Of a stretch of DNA of 42,553 bases, positions 1-8,989 are shown in pieces. The notes under the pieces were generated by a model. The model made no database searches. It had not been told where the DNA came from and saw only the letters and a program-made list of their open reading frames with translations. The stretch comes from SCGC-AAA076-P13 sp965656035 (GTDB lineage: Bacteria; Pseudomonadota; Gammaproteobacteria; Magnimaribacterales; D2472), in contig CBFHIO010000003.1 in assembly GCA_965656035.1 (NCBI GenBank), positions 1 through 42,553 of the forward strand, read 5' to 3'. Position 1 is the first letter of the stretch. Each line of letters starts with the position of its first letter. A program made the translations under genes and the position numbers.

Positions 1-786
1 ATAAAGAGAATCATCAACACTTAATGAATGTTCGATATTAATAATATTTTCTATTGGTGCCATTCCTTTAGTAGAGCTTGTAAGCCAAGCAGATGTTGCT
101 TTATGAAGCTCATCATAATTAAAATCTCCTTCAATAACCTTAATACCACTATCCAATAGAGCTTCAATTAAAATTGATCTTGTTATACCTGGTAAAATAT
201 TATTGGTCAAAGCTGGTGTATATACATTTTCATTAGCAGTAAAAAATAAATTTGAAGCTCCGGCCTCAGTAAGCACCCCGTCTTTATGCATAATAATCTC
301 ATCACAAGCATGAGATTTAGCGTTATTCATACTCAAAACATTGGCTAATAATGAAGTTGATTTTATGTCGCACCTCCCCCATCGTGTATCTTCACATAAC
401 ATTACATTTAATTTTTTAGTTTCAAATGAGCAAGGAGTTATATAGCCAAACGTTTCTATATCTATTTGATCAGAATACATATGCGATCTAATTAAATCTT
501 GCCCTCTTGTAACTTGATAATAAACATAACCATTTTCAAGGTCTGATGAAGATAACAGTTGATTAATTTCATCTGTAACTTTTTTTGAATCTAAAATTAT
601 ATTGATTGCATCGACACTTCTTTTCAATCTTTCTATATGGCTTTCAAATGCAATTAATCTTTTATTAAAAAAAGGTAGAACTTCATACACGCTATCTGAA
701 AACGTGTAAGCCCTTGAGAAAGGCGAGACTTTGATATTTTCTATGGAATCAAAATTTCCATTAAAAACTGCTTTAATTTGACGCAT
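1..786 (-). CDS. dat: D-amino acid aminotransferase (class IV, PLP), 3' end outside window
   Basis: Read on the minus strand from ATG at 786; 262 codons are open to the window edge, so the C-terminus is missing. This is a fold-type IV PLP aminotransferase. The stretch DTRWGRCDIKSTSLLANVL matches the D-alanine aminotransferase signature, with the PLP lysine in CDIKS; EAGASNLFF and LPGITR are the usual cofactor phosphate-binding segments. D-alanine aminotransferases interconvert D-alanine/2-oxoglutarate and D-glutamate/pyruvate, supplying D-amino acids for peptidoglycan. The start overlaps the dacA stop by 14 bp, so it is the last visible gene of the cell-wall operon. A branched-chain or aminodeoxychorismate lyase relative is less likely given the RCDIKS motif. 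Confidence 0.85.
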   Translation of the reverse strand, partial: MRQIKAVFNGNFDSIENIKVSPFSRAYTFSDSVYEVLPFFNKRLIAFESHIERLKRSVDAINIILDSKKVTDEINQLLSSSDLENGYVYYQVTRGQDLIRSHMYSDQIDIETFGYITPCSFETKKLNVMLCEDTRWGRCDIKSTSLLANVLSMNNAKSHACDEIIMHKDGVLTEAGASNLFFTANENVYTPALTNNILPGITRSILIEALLDSGIKVIEGDFNYDELHKATSAWLTSSTKGMAPIENIINIEHSLSVDDSLY

Positions 787-1930
787 TCTCCGTCATTCCA
801 AAAAGGCTTAAAATCCATAATACAAATTTAGACCAAAGCCTTCCAAAAAAACCCTTCGATTTAATATTTTCTAATGCTACTAGGCTTGTTGAATATACGA
901 TCTCATCATTACTTACAATTTCTAAAGTACCAATTTTCTGACCAACTTCTATTGGTGCTTGAATATTATTGCTGTATTTATAATTAACAGTTAAGTCTTG
1001 AAAGCTTGTTCTTGGAAGTGTTATAGAAATATCTTCTAATACGCCCAAGCCAAGAGTTTTCTCTACACCGCCCCATATATTAATTTTTTTATATTCTTGA
1101 TTAGCATTTAAGACTTTTTGTGTTGCAAAAAACCTAAAGCCATATTCTAATAATCTTTGACTTGCCAAAAATCTATTGTTATCTGAATCACTTCCGGCAA
1201 CCACAGTAATCAAACGCATATCACCTCTTTTGGCTGAGCCAACAAGACAGTATCCAGCAGATTCAGTGTGACCAGTTTTAACTCCATCAGAAGAATCGTC
1301 TCTCCACAAAAGTTTATTTCTATTTAATTGTTTAATATCGTTATAAGTGAATTGCTTTTCTTTATAAAAAGAATAGATATCTGGGAACTTTGTAATTAAA
1401 TTAGAGGTCAAAATTGCTAAATCTTGTGCTGATGAAAAATGATTATCATCGGGAAGACCGGTGGAGTTTTGAAAAATAGTATTATTCATATTTAATGAGT
1501 TTGCGTATGCATTCATTAAATCAACAAAACCTCTTTCTGTTCCACCAACATATTCAGATAAAGCAACAGATGCATCATTTCCTGACTGAATTATTATTCC
1601 TTTTAGCAAGTCAGATACGCTTACCTTTTTTCCTGCTTCTACAAACATTCTTGAGCCTTCCATTCTCCATGCTTTTTCGCTAATCAGAACCTCATCGTCT
1701 AAAGAAATCAAATCATTTGATATTTGATCTGCTGTTACATACACCGTCATTATTTTTGTCATGCTAGCAGGCTCAATTTCAGAATTTGAATTAAATTCAG
1801 CTATCACCGTATTGGTATTAGGCTCAATTAAAATATAACTTTTTAAATCAAGCTCTGGTGCATCAGGAACAAAACTTTGTCCATAAATAAATAATGGTAT
1901 TAATAAAGGTAATAGTAATAATCTTTTCAT
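773..1930 (-). CDS. dacA: D-alanyl-D-alanine carboxypeptidase (PBP5/6 family)
   Basis: Serine peptidase of family S11 that removes the terminal D-Ala from peptidoglycan pentapeptides in the periplasm. The 385-residue protein has an N-terminal signal peptide (about residues 1-17). It has all three penicillin-binding motifs: SMTK at 56-59 with nucleophile S56, SGN at 116-118, and KTG at 218-220. A C-terminal beta-rich PBP5_C domain follows, and the protein ends in a hydrophobic/amphipathic tail (around FGRLWSKFVLWILSLFGM) typical of membrane-anchored PBP5. The start overlaps the mltB stop by 4 bp and the end overlaps the aminotransferase start, so it is within an operon. dacA versus dacC cannot be separated from sequence alone. 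Confidence 0.93.
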   Translation of the reverse strand: MKRLLLLPLLIPLFIYGQSFVPDAPELDLKSYILIEPNTNTVIAEFNSNSEIEPASMTKIMTVYVTADQISNDLISLDDEVLISEKAWRMEGSRMFVEAGKKVSVSDLLKGIIIQSGNDASVALSEYVGGTERGFVDLMNAYANSLNMNNTIFQNSTGLPDDNHFSSAQDLAILTSNLITKFPDIYSFYKEKQFTYNDIKQLNRNKLLWRDDSSDGVKTGHTESAGYCLVGSAKRGDMRLITVVAGSDSDNNRFLASQRLLEYGFRFFATQKVLNANQEYKKINIWGGVEKTLGLGVLEDISITLPRTSFQDLTVNYKYSNNIQAPIEVGQKIGTLEIVSNDEIVYSTSLVALENIKSKGFFGRLWSKFVLWILSLFGMTENASN

Positions 1931-2811
1931 TTTTTTAACTCTTCTGATAAATAATAAATAGCCATCGCATAAAAATGACTAATATTATATTTGGTTATAG
2001 CAATAAAGTTGTCGTCTCCAATGAAATAAATATCTTTTCCATCTTCATTAAAGCTTAATGGTATAAATTTAGAGAGGTTTTTGTTTGGTTTAAACACTTT
2101 TCTAACATTATTTGGATGTGCATTGTAAATGATTTCACCCTCTCTCTTCCATCCATGAACATATAAATAATTAGCTATGCTTCCAATTGCATCATCAACA
2201 GAGTTAAATAAATCAACGTATCCATCTCCGTCGTAATCGATTGCATATGCTCTATAACTTGAGGAAATAAATTGTCCATAACCCATAGCGCCAGCATATG
2301 AACCCTTTACTTCATTTATATCCAGCATGTTTTCTCTAGTTAAAAGAAAAAAGTCCACAAGCTCTTTTCTGAAAAACTTTTCTCTTCTCGGATAATCAAA
2401 ACCAAGTGTTAACAAGCTATCAATTACCCTATAACTTCCTTGAATTTTTCCATATCTTGTCTCAACACCCAGAATTGATGTTATTACTTCCTTGGGTACT
2501 CCGAATTCTTTTTCTGCTCTTTCAAGAGTTTCAAAATTATTTTGAATAAATAGTTTTCCATTAGCAATTCTTTTGTCTTCTATAAATAATTTTTTATACC
2601 TATCCCATGTCCAAGTAAATTCAGCAGGGCTTGAAATTGAATCAATTATTTTTTGTTGCCTCACAGCATTTGATAAAACATCTTCTACAAAAGATTGCTC
2701 AAAACCATGATCTAGGACAAGCTCATTAATTAATGCTTGAGATTTTGCGTGATTTAAGTAATCAGCTTCTAAATCAAGTGTGATTAAAAGTGTAATAATA
2801 ATTTGTCTCAT
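1927..2811 (-). CDS. mltB: lytic murein transglycosylase B
   Basis: Membrane-associated lytic transglycosylase (SLT family 3, MltB type) that cleaves the MurNAc-GlcNAc bond with formation of 1,6-anhydromuramyl products. GVETRYGK at 115-122 carries the catalytic glutamate E117, and GSYAGAMGYGQF with SSSYRAYAIDYDGDG is the conserved MltB core. The protein has 294 residues, shorter than E. coli MltB (361), and has only a weak hydrophobic N-terminus (residues 1-12) with no lipobox, so export is uncertain. ATGA overlaps of 4 bp join it to rodA upstream and dacA downstream. The order mrdA-rodA-mltB-dacA is also found in many other proteobacteria. Confidence 0.9.
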   Translation of the reverse strand: MRQIIITLLITLDLEADYLNHAKSQALINELVLDHGFEQSFVEDVLSNAVRQQKIIDSISSPAEFTWTWDRYKKLFIEDKRIANGKLFIQNNFETLERAEKEFGVPKEVITSILGVETRYGKIQGSYRVIDSLLTLGFDYPRREKFFRKELVDFFLLTRENMLDINEVKGSYAGAMGYGQFISSSYRAYAIDYDGDGYVDLFNSVDDAIGSIANYLYVHGWKREGEIIYNAHPNNVRKVFKPNKNLSKFIPLSFNEDGKDIYFIGDDNFIAITKYNISHFYAMAIYYLSEELKK

Positions 2812-3908
2812 TTTTGCATTAATTTTTTATGTGTTGCCATGGAAATAATGATTCCAAAAGCTATATAGAATGATAACAAAGAAGAGCCGCCTTTGCTTAT
2901 AAAAGGCATAGGCATACCTACAACAGGAATTATGCCAACTACCATGGCTAGATTAATAAATAGTGTAGATGCAAGTATAAGACTTAATCCGCCAATAGCT
3001 AATCTACAGAATCTATCCCGGGCATTAAATGCTAAATAAAAACATCTTAATAAGATAAAAAAGAATAAAGCTAATAAGATACAAATACCAATAAAACCAA
3101 ATTCTTCAGAAATTACGGCAAAAATAAAATCTGTTTCAGCTTCTGGTAAAAAATTTAAATTAGCCTGTGATCCTTCTTGATAGCCCTTGCCGTATATGCC
3201 TCCAGAACCAATAGCAATTTTTGACTGCGTAATGTTCCAGCTGCTCCCAAATGGGTCATTAGATGGATCAATAAACGTTAAAATTCTTTGTCTTTGAAAT
3301 GGTTCTAAAAAATTGTTCCATAAAAATGGCATAGAGAGTACTAGTAACCCAAATGACGTAAAAATAAATTTCCAGCTCAATCCTGCCAAGAACAATATAT
3401 AAACTCCTGCCATGAAGACAACAAGTCCTGTTCCAAGATCAGGTTGAGAATAGACTAAATAAAAGACAAGGCAAATTAATGCCAATGTTATAAATGTATG
3501 TTTCATGCTTATTGGTAAAGGCTTATTATATAAGTACGAAGCTAAAAAGACGGGTAAGGCAATTTTAATTATCTCCGAAGTTTGCAATGTAAAAAAACCG
3601 AAATTAAGCCATCTTTTTGCTCCATTTATCTCTTTACCAAAAATCATGGTGGCAAACATTAATGCTATAGATAGTATTATGAATAAACCAGAATATAACT
3701 TATAAAAATCAGGATCGGGCTGACTTAGAATCAACATTAAACATAATCCAAATCCTACGAATATAGACTGTTTAATAACTGAATTAAGATCACCTTGTGA
3801 TGCACTGTATAAAAAAAGCAAGCCCATAAACGATAGCAAGGTGATAGATATAAATAAATAATGATCAAAATATATTGAAAAGTTTTTAAATGTTAATTCT
3901 TTTTTCAT
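2808..3908 (-). CDS. rodA: rod shape-determining SEDS glycosyltransferase RodA
   Basis: SEDS-family peptidoglycan polymerase that works with PBP2 in lateral wall elongation. The 366-residue protein is almost entirely hydrophobic with about ten membrane segments. The motif EAETDFIFAV (about 257-266) includes the essential aspartate D260, and the C-terminal GMPMPFISKGGSSLL signature is typical of RodA/FtsW. The partner PBP2 gene lies directly upstream with a 4 bp overlap, which favours RodA over FtsW. Confidence 0.96.
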   Translation of the reverse strand: MKKELTFKNFSIYFDHYLFISITLLSFMGLLFLYSASQGDLNSVIKQSIFVGFGLCLMLILSQPDPDFYKLYSGLFIILSIALMFATMIFGKEINGAKRWLNFGFFTLQTSEIIKIALPVFLASYLYNKPLPISMKHTFITLALICLVFYLVYSQPDLGTGLVVFMAGVYILFLAGLSWKFIFTSFGLLVLSMPFLWNNFLEPFQRQRILTFIDPSNDPFGSSWNITQSKIAIGSGGIYGKGYQEGSQANLNFLPEAETDFIFAVISEEFGFIGICILLALFFFILLRCFYLAFNARDRFCRLAIGGLSLILASTLFINLAMVVGIIPVVGMPMPFISKGGSSLLSFYIAFGIIISMATHKKLMQK

Positions 3909-5743
3909 TTATCTAATAAGCTATTCAGGACTGCGATCGCTACCGGTCCCGCAACAGAGCCTCCACTTTCCCCATTTTCTATTACCACACTAACAGCATA
4001 TTTTGGATTGGGCATTGGACCAAAAGCAATTATTATTGCATGATCTCTATTGCCTTTATTTTCTCTAATGATTTTGTAATCTTCTTTAGTTTCTGTACTA
4101 ACTAGCTCTGCTGTTCCAGACTTAGCTGCAACTTTATATGTTTTTAATTCTTGTAGCCTTTTTGCTGTACCTATCGGGCTCTCAATGACTCCTATCATGC
4201 TTTGATGCAATTTTTCCCAATCATGATCACTAATATTCTCTGATTGAATGTATAAATTTTTAGAATCATTTTTATCAAAGACAAATGATAAAGCTTTGGA
4301 TTTTCCCTTGTTAGCGAGTAATGCGGAATAATAAGCTAGTTGTAATGGAGTAGTGCTCAAGTAGCCTTGACCCACTCCAAGATTAACAGTGTCTCCTGTA
4401 AACCATCCAAAGTTAAGGTTATTCATTTTCCACTCTGGTGAAGGTAATAAACCTTTGTCAGGGTTGAAACAATCTGCACATACATTAGTTCCAAAGCCAA
4501 AATTGGATAAATAGTTAATTAATTTATAAATATCTGATTGGTAGGCTAGAGAAAAAAAGAAGGTATTTGAGCTTACTATCATCGCCTTATTCAGATTAAC
4601 ATTTCCATGACCGCCTGTTCTCCAACCTCTATATACTCTCTGGTCCTCAGGCAAAATAAAATATCCTGGATCATCAATAGAAAAATCCCAATCAATAATT
4701 TTATTTTCTAACCCAAATAAACCAATTGCCGGTTTAATTGTTGATGCAGGAGAATATCTACCTTGCGCAGCTCTATCAAAAAAAGGCTTATTATTATCTT
4801 GTATTAAAGTATTAAATACGCTTGAAGAAATTCCATTTGAAATTGCGTTAGTTGAGAAACTTGGTGTACTTACATAACTAACAATTGAACCCGTATCTAC
4901 TTCAACTGCAACTATTGCTCCGCGTCTATTATCCATTTGATCGTAGGCAACCTTCTGTGCATCAATATCTAAAGTTGTAAAAATATTTTCACCATTGGTT
5001 GGTTTGATAAACTCTCTTTCATCTAAAAGCCTCCCTTTTGCATCGATCTCATAAATCTTTTTGCCAAACTTTCCTCTTAACAAATGATCATAGGTGCTTT
5101 CAAGACCGGTTTTACCTATTAGGAATCCCTTTGAATATTTAAAAATTGTTTCTATTTGAGGTAATTTTTGGCTACCGAGTATACTTGTTAACTCATTACT
5201 ACTAACACCCCCAACATAACCTATTGCATGAGAAAATAATTCTGGATAATAGTTATATCGACTATATCTAACGTCAATAAAAGTATTTGGAAATTTATAG
5301 CTTCTTACTTCAAATCTTGAGATTTCTTCTTCCGATAAATTTTTTTTTACAACAAGTTCTCTGTTATACCTTGCCTTGCTATCAAAATTCTCTTTTATAT
5401 AACCCAATTCATCAGAGTTAAGATTAATAATCAATGAGATCTCAGATAAAAAACTCTCTATGCTTTTTATTTTTGATGGTCTGGTTATTAAATCATAAGT
5501 TGGAACATTGTTAACTATAATTTTCCCAGATCTATCGTAAATAATTCCTCTTACTGGTTGAACTAAAACTTCTTTAGTTTTGTTTTTTATTGATGCAGTC
5601 TCATATTCACTATATTCAGATACCTGTAGTGAGAATGTTTGAAATAAAAAATATGAAAAAGCAAAGCCAAAAAAGGCATAAACTACTATAAGTCTTCTAA
5701 AAAAGCTTCTCTTTTCTATATACCTTTCATTTAAATCAGTCAT
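3905..5743 (-). CDS. mrdA: penicillin-binding protein 2 (peptidoglycan transpeptidase)
   Basis: Class B penicillin-binding protein that cross-links peptidoglycan during cell elongation together with RodA. The 612-residue protein has a single N-terminal membrane anchor (about 17-38), a dimerisation/pedestal domain starting near VRGIIYDRSG (64-73), and a transpeptidase domain. Active-site motifs are STIK at 334-337 (nucleophile S334), SSN at 391-393 and KSGT at 541-544. Length is close to E. coli PBP2 (633). The gene overlaps rlmH upstream and rodA downstream by 4 bp each, the standard rlmH-mrdA-rodA order. Confidence 0.97.
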   Translation of the reverse strand: MTDLNERYIEKRSFFRRLIVVYAFFGFAFSYFLFQTFSLQVSEYSEYETASIKNKTKEVLVQPVRGIIYDRSGKIIVNNVPTYDLITRPSKIKSIESFLSEISLIINLNSDELGYIKENFDSKARYNRELVVKKNLSEEEISRFEVRSYKFPNTFIDVRYSRYNYYPELFSHAIGYVGGVSSNELTSILGSQKLPQIETIFKYSKGFLIGKTGLESTYDHLLRGKFGKKIYEIDAKGRLLDEREFIKPTNGENIFTTLDIDAQKVAYDQMDNRRGAIVAVEVDTGSIVSYVSTPSFSTNAISNGISSSVFNTLIQDNNKPFFDRAAQGRYSPASTIKPAIGLFGLENKIIDWDFSIDDPGYFILPEDQRVYRGWRTGGHGNVNLNKAMIVSSNTFFFSLAYQSDIYKLINYLSNFGFGTNVCADCFNPDKGLLPSPEWKMNNLNFGWFTGDTVNLGVGQGYLSTTPLQLAYYSALLANKGKSKALSFVFDKNDSKNLYIQSENISDHDWEKLHQSMIGVIESPIGTAKRLQELKTYKVAAKSGTAELVSTETKEDYKIIRENKGNRDHAIIIAFGPMPNPKYAVSVVIENGESGGSVAGPVAIAVLNSLLDK

Positions 5744-6204
5744 TTATGATATGGCGCATTATTTATTATAGATATTGCTCGGTAAATTTGTTCAACTAAA
5801 ATTATTCTAAAAAGCCTGTGAGGAAATGTAAAATTTGAAGCTGATAACACTTTATTAGATATTGTTTTAATGTTTTCAGATATTCCAAATGACCCACCAA
5901 TAACAAAACATATTTTTAAATTTTGATGCATTAATTTTTCAAACAACTTGCTTAAATCTCTGCTGCTCATCTTCTCACCGGTCATGTCACATAAAATTAA
6001 ATAACTATCACTTGGAATTTTTTGTAAGATTAAATCTGCTTCTAATTTTAGTATTTCTTCAGTTGATCTTTTTGGATTTTGTTGACCCTTGATATTTATA
6101 AAATCAACCCTGACACTATTTTTTAACTGTTTTAGGTAATGGTTTATTCCCTCTAACTCCCATTTATTTGGTTTATTGCCAATCGAAATAATAGTTAGGT
6201 TCAT
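5740..6204 (-). CDS. rlmH: 23S rRNA pseudouridine-1915 N3-methyltransferase RlmH
   Basis: SPOUT-class methyltransferase that uses SAM to methylate pseudouridine 1915 in helix 69 of 23S rRNA. At 154 residues it matches the family length of about 155. The trefoil-knot SAM site is seen as CFVIGGSFGIS (99-109), followed by FPHRLFRIILVEQIYRA and a C-terminus ending PYHK, close to the family's PYHR/K ending. It overlaps rsfS by 4 bp, a widely conserved pairing. Confidence 0.97.
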   Translation of the reverse strand: MNLTIISIGNKPNKWELEGINHYLKQLKNSVRVDFINIKGQQNPKRSTEEILKLEADLILQKIPSDSYLILCDMTGEKMSSRDLSKLFEKLMHQNLKICFVIGGSFGISENIKTISNKVLSASNFTFPHRLFRIILVEQIYRAISIINNAPYHK

Positions 6205-6548
6205 TTATTTGAAGAATTTAAAAGGGTATTTTCTCCCCATAGACCTTCAAGATCATAAAACTCCCTTATTTCCTCTTTCATAATATTGACAACCACTCTC
6301 CCGCAGTCAACCAAGATCCAACCAGACTCTACTTTACCTTCAACATTTATAATATTCTTATTATTGGCTTTTATTGATTCAGCCAATTTATCAGCAAGAG
6401 ATTTTGCATGCCTATTTGAATTAGCGGTTGCAATTATTATTACATCAGCAAAAGAAGAGATACCTTCAATATCAAGTACTAATATATTTTCAGCTTTGTT
6501 ATCTTCTAGGCTCTTTTTACAGATATTTTGTAGATTTTTTTCAGACAA
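6201..6548 (-). CDS. rsfS: ribosomal silencing factor RsfS
   Basis: RsfS/YbeB/Iojap family protein (115 residues) that binds ribosomal protein L14 and blocks subunit joining under nutrient limitation. The conserved block DIEGISSFADVIIIATANSNRHAKSLA and the C-terminal DCGRVVVNIMKEE...YDLEGLWG are diagnostic. The start is TTG at 6548; in-frame upstream sequence reaches a stop within a few codons and offers no ATG. It is the first gene of this operon here; the nadD often found just upstream in other proteobacteria is not in this position. Confidence 0.95.
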   Translation of the reverse strand: MSEKNLQNICKKSLEDNKAENILVLDIEGISSFADVIIIATANSNRHAKSLADKLAESIKANNKNIINVEGKVESGWILVDCGRVVVNIMKEEIREFYDLEGLWGENTLLNSSNK

Positions 6549-6639
6549 GATTATTTATATTTTAATTTTTTTTATAACTAAAAATTAATTACGATTCAGA
6601 GTTATACTAAATCATTATTTGTAAAAAGGGTGACAAATT

Positions 6640-7068
6640 TTGGAATTAATATCAATTAATTCATTGATAGAAATATTTTATGCTTATAAAAATTTAATTT
6701 TTTGGCTTGGATCGATTTCTTTATTTGTTTTTGTATTTAGCCTGTTAAGCATCAAGTGGCTTGTAGCATTAATTCCAGAAGATTATTTTATAAATAAAAG
6801 AGATTCGAAAATAAAAACCAATAATCTTATTGGTTGGTACATTATCTTAATTTTAAAAAATCTAGTTGGTTATTCCTTAATTTTAGGAGGTATTGTTATG
6901 CTCGTACTTCCGGGACAGGGTCTATTCACAATAATTATTGGATTAATGCTCAGCAATTATCCTGGTAAGTATCTAATAGAGAAAAAATTTATTGCTATTC
7001 CAGCAATCTTAAAATCTATTAACTGGTTAAGAAAAAAATCGAATAAACCGCCTTTGAAAATAATCTAG
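6640..7068 (+). CDS. PGPGW-family small membrane protein, function unknown
   Basis: A 142-residue membrane protein with hydrophobic segments near 13-38 and 63-105. LPGQGLFTIIIGLMLSNYPGK is the PGPGW-type motif seen in a family of putative transmembrane proteins of unknown function. The start is read as TTG at 6640 because no in-frame ATG lies nearby and a purine-rich AAAAAGGG (6623-6630) sits 9 nt upstream. The gene is divergent from rsfS and its stop overlaps the convergent LON-domain gene by 4 bp. No function is proposed. Confidence 0.7.
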   Translation: MELISINSLIEIFYAYKNLIFWLGSISLFVFVFSLLSIKWLVALIPEDYFINKRDSKIKTNNLIGWYIILILKNLVGYSLILGGIVMLVLPGQGLFTIIIGLMLSNYPGKYLIEKKFIAIPAILKSINWLRKKSNKPPLKII

Positions 7069-7646
7069 ATAGTAGATATTTTTTCAATATATTTTGACAA
7101 CATTGAAAGTCTCTGTTCTGCATCAAAAGCTTCGAGCAGATTTTGTTTTTGACTTGATGAAAGCGGTATCAATCCTGCAAGATGATAGGCTACTGAATCA
7201 GCAGAGTTAAAATCTACTTTTATAGGAAGCTCATTAACTTTTGGATGCTTAATTATCTGAGATAAAATATTTATCATTTCAGGATACTCTGCTAGTAAAG
7301 CTTGATTATCAACCTCTGGATCAATCTCTGGCTTGATATTAGCAATATGCAATCCATCTTCCAGCTTGCATATGTTATTAATTGAAACTTTAGTTTCAGC
7401 TTTCACTGTGATGCCTAGAAGGCCATTAGGCAGATTATTAAAATCAACAATTTCTACATAAGTGCCTTTTTTTGAAATGCCAAATTCAGAAGCATCATTT
7501 ATTTTTAAAACAATCACAAAACCATGATTATCAGACATGCATTCTTTTATCATTTTTAAATATCTTGGTTCAAAAATTTGCAAAGACTGAATGCTGCCAG
7601 GTAAAGCAACCAAGCCAAGAGGAAATAAAGGTAGATTATTTTTCAC
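7065..7646 (-). CDS. LON substrate-binding domain protein
   Basis: A 193-residue protein consisting only of the N-terminal domain of Lon protease: LPLFPLGLVALPGSIQSLQIFEPRYLKMI at the start is the characteristic opening of this domain. No AAA+ or Ser-Lys protease part is present, so it is not a protease; stand-alone LON domains are thought to bind substrates or peptides, but the role is not established. Its start overlaps the mpl stop by 4 bp, so the two are probably co-transcribed. Confidence 0.85.
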   Translation of the reverse strand: MKNNLPLFPLGLVALPGSIQSLQIFEPRYLKMIKECMSDNHGFVIVLKINDASEFGISKKGTYVEIVDFNNLPNGLLGITVKAETKVSINNICKLEDGLHIANIKPEIDPEVDNQALLAEYPEMINILSQIIKHPKVNELPIKVDFNSADSVAYHLAGLIPLSSSQKQNLLEAFDAEQRLSMLSKYIEKISTI

Positions 7647-8935
7647 GATAAAAAGTTAATAATTGGCTCATAAAGTTTACTGCTGTCTTTATTGGTCATT
7701 AAAAGAACAACATCGTAATCTTTTATTATAGATTTGATTTTATCAATACATTTATCATGATTGACGAAAGACTTTTCACTTTTAAGGATTTTATTGTGAT
7801 CAAGCCAAATAACTTCATCGAAAGCTGAAGCTGATTCAAAGATTGCATTTCCATGAAAGCCAGAAGACATAGTGTTTGATCCAAGCTCTATGATTCCAAG
7901 TATTTTATTTTCTGCAAACTCACTTCTGACAGCTTCTGATGAATAGGCGATAGCGGTCGGGTGATGAGCAAAATCATCATAAATTTTAATGCCTGAATGT
8001 TCTCCTTTGTATTCCAATCTTCTTCTCACTCCATTAAAACTTTTTAATTCTTCTATAGAATCATTAACTGATACGCCCGATGTTCTTGCAGCTATTATTG
8101 CAGAAACATAATTTTTGAAATTATGTTCTCCAATCAAGGGTAAGAAGTCTAGTGAAAATTTAGTATCATTTATACAAATCTCTTTTGAACTAAAGTTTGT
8201 TTCTATATTTTCATCATTTATTTTTATAAGATTCGACCAACACCCTTTATCAAGAACATCAACAATATTTTTATCATCATAGAAACATACAATGTTTCCA
8301 GAAGAAGGAATAATTTTTAGTAGATGATGGAACTGTTTCTTTATATCATCTAAGTCATTGAAAATATCTGCATGATCGAATTCTAAATTATTAATTACTA
8401 GCGTATCTGGTGAGTAATGAATAAATTTTGATCGCTTATCAAAAAAAGCTGAGTCATATTCATCGGCTTCAATAACAAATATCTCATCTTTTCCTAGGGA
8501 AGCTGAGCCCTTAATATCATTCGAAACCCCTCCTACTAAATATCCAATATCTTTTCCTAAAGATAAAAAAATATGAACAAGCATATATGAAGTTGTTGTT
8601 TTGCCATGTGTTCCTGATACAGCGAATACTCTTCTATCTCTAAGAATTTCTCCTAATATTTCAGGGCCTGATTTAAAAGGAAGGCCATTATTTAAAATAT
8701 ACTCAACCGATTCGTTCCCTCTTGATAATGCATTACCAATCACATACAAATCTGCATCTGGAAGTTGATTTGATGAATATCCTTCTATTAAATCTATCTT
8801 TAATTCATAAAGATGATCTGACATAGGTGGATAAAATTGTATATCCGAACCCGAAACTTCATGACCAGACTCTTTAAGTATTTGTGCAAGGCCACCCATA
8901 AAGGTTCCGCAGATGCCTAAGATATGTATCTTCAT
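7643..8935 (-). CDS. mpl: UDP-MurNAc:L-alanyl-gamma-D-glutamyl-meso-DAP ligase Mpl
   Basis: Murein-recycling ligase of the Mur family that re-attaches the tripeptide L-Ala-gamma-D-Glu-meso-DAP to UDP-N-acetylmuramate in the cytoplasm. The P-loop GTHGKTTT is at 108-115, the N-terminal Rossmann segment is HILGICGTFMGGLA, and FAHHPTAI in the C-terminal domain is typical of MurC/Mpl. EADEYDSAFFDKRSKF is an Mpl-type signature rather than MurC. Length 430 fits (E. coli 457). No Shine-Dalgarno is visible; a TATTAT hexamer (8943-8948, minus strand) ends 8 nt before the ATG. Confidence 0.93.
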   Translation of the reverse strand: MKIHILGICGTFMGGLAQILKESGHEVSGSDIQFYPPMSDHLYELKIDLIEGYSSNQLPDADLYVIGNALSRGNESVEYILNNGLPFKSGPEILGEILRDRRVFAVSGTHGKTTTSYMLVHIFLSLGKDIGYLVGGVSNDIKGSASLGKDEIFVIEADEYDSAFFDKRSKFIHYSPDTLVINNLEFDHADIFNDLDDIKKQFHHLLKIIPSSGNIVCFYDDKNIVDVLDKGCWSNLIKINDENIETNFSSKEICINDTKFSLDFLPLIGEHNFKNYVSAIIAARTSGVSVNDSIEELKSFNGVRRRLEYKGEHSGIKIYDDFAHHPTAIAYSSEAVRSEFAENKILGIIELGSNTMSSGFHGNAIFESASAFDEVIWLDHNKILKSEKSFVNHDKCIDKIKSIIKDYDVVLLMTNKDSSKLYEPIINFLS

Positions 8936-8989
8936 ATTAGTTATAATACTTTAACAAGTTTTATTACAACATATTTGTGTGAGGAAAAA

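Noticed and set aside
1495..1683. Plus-strand open frame of 62 codons opposite dacA
   Set aside because: Antisense shadow of a conserved gene with low-complexity Leu/Phe/His content; no ribosome site.
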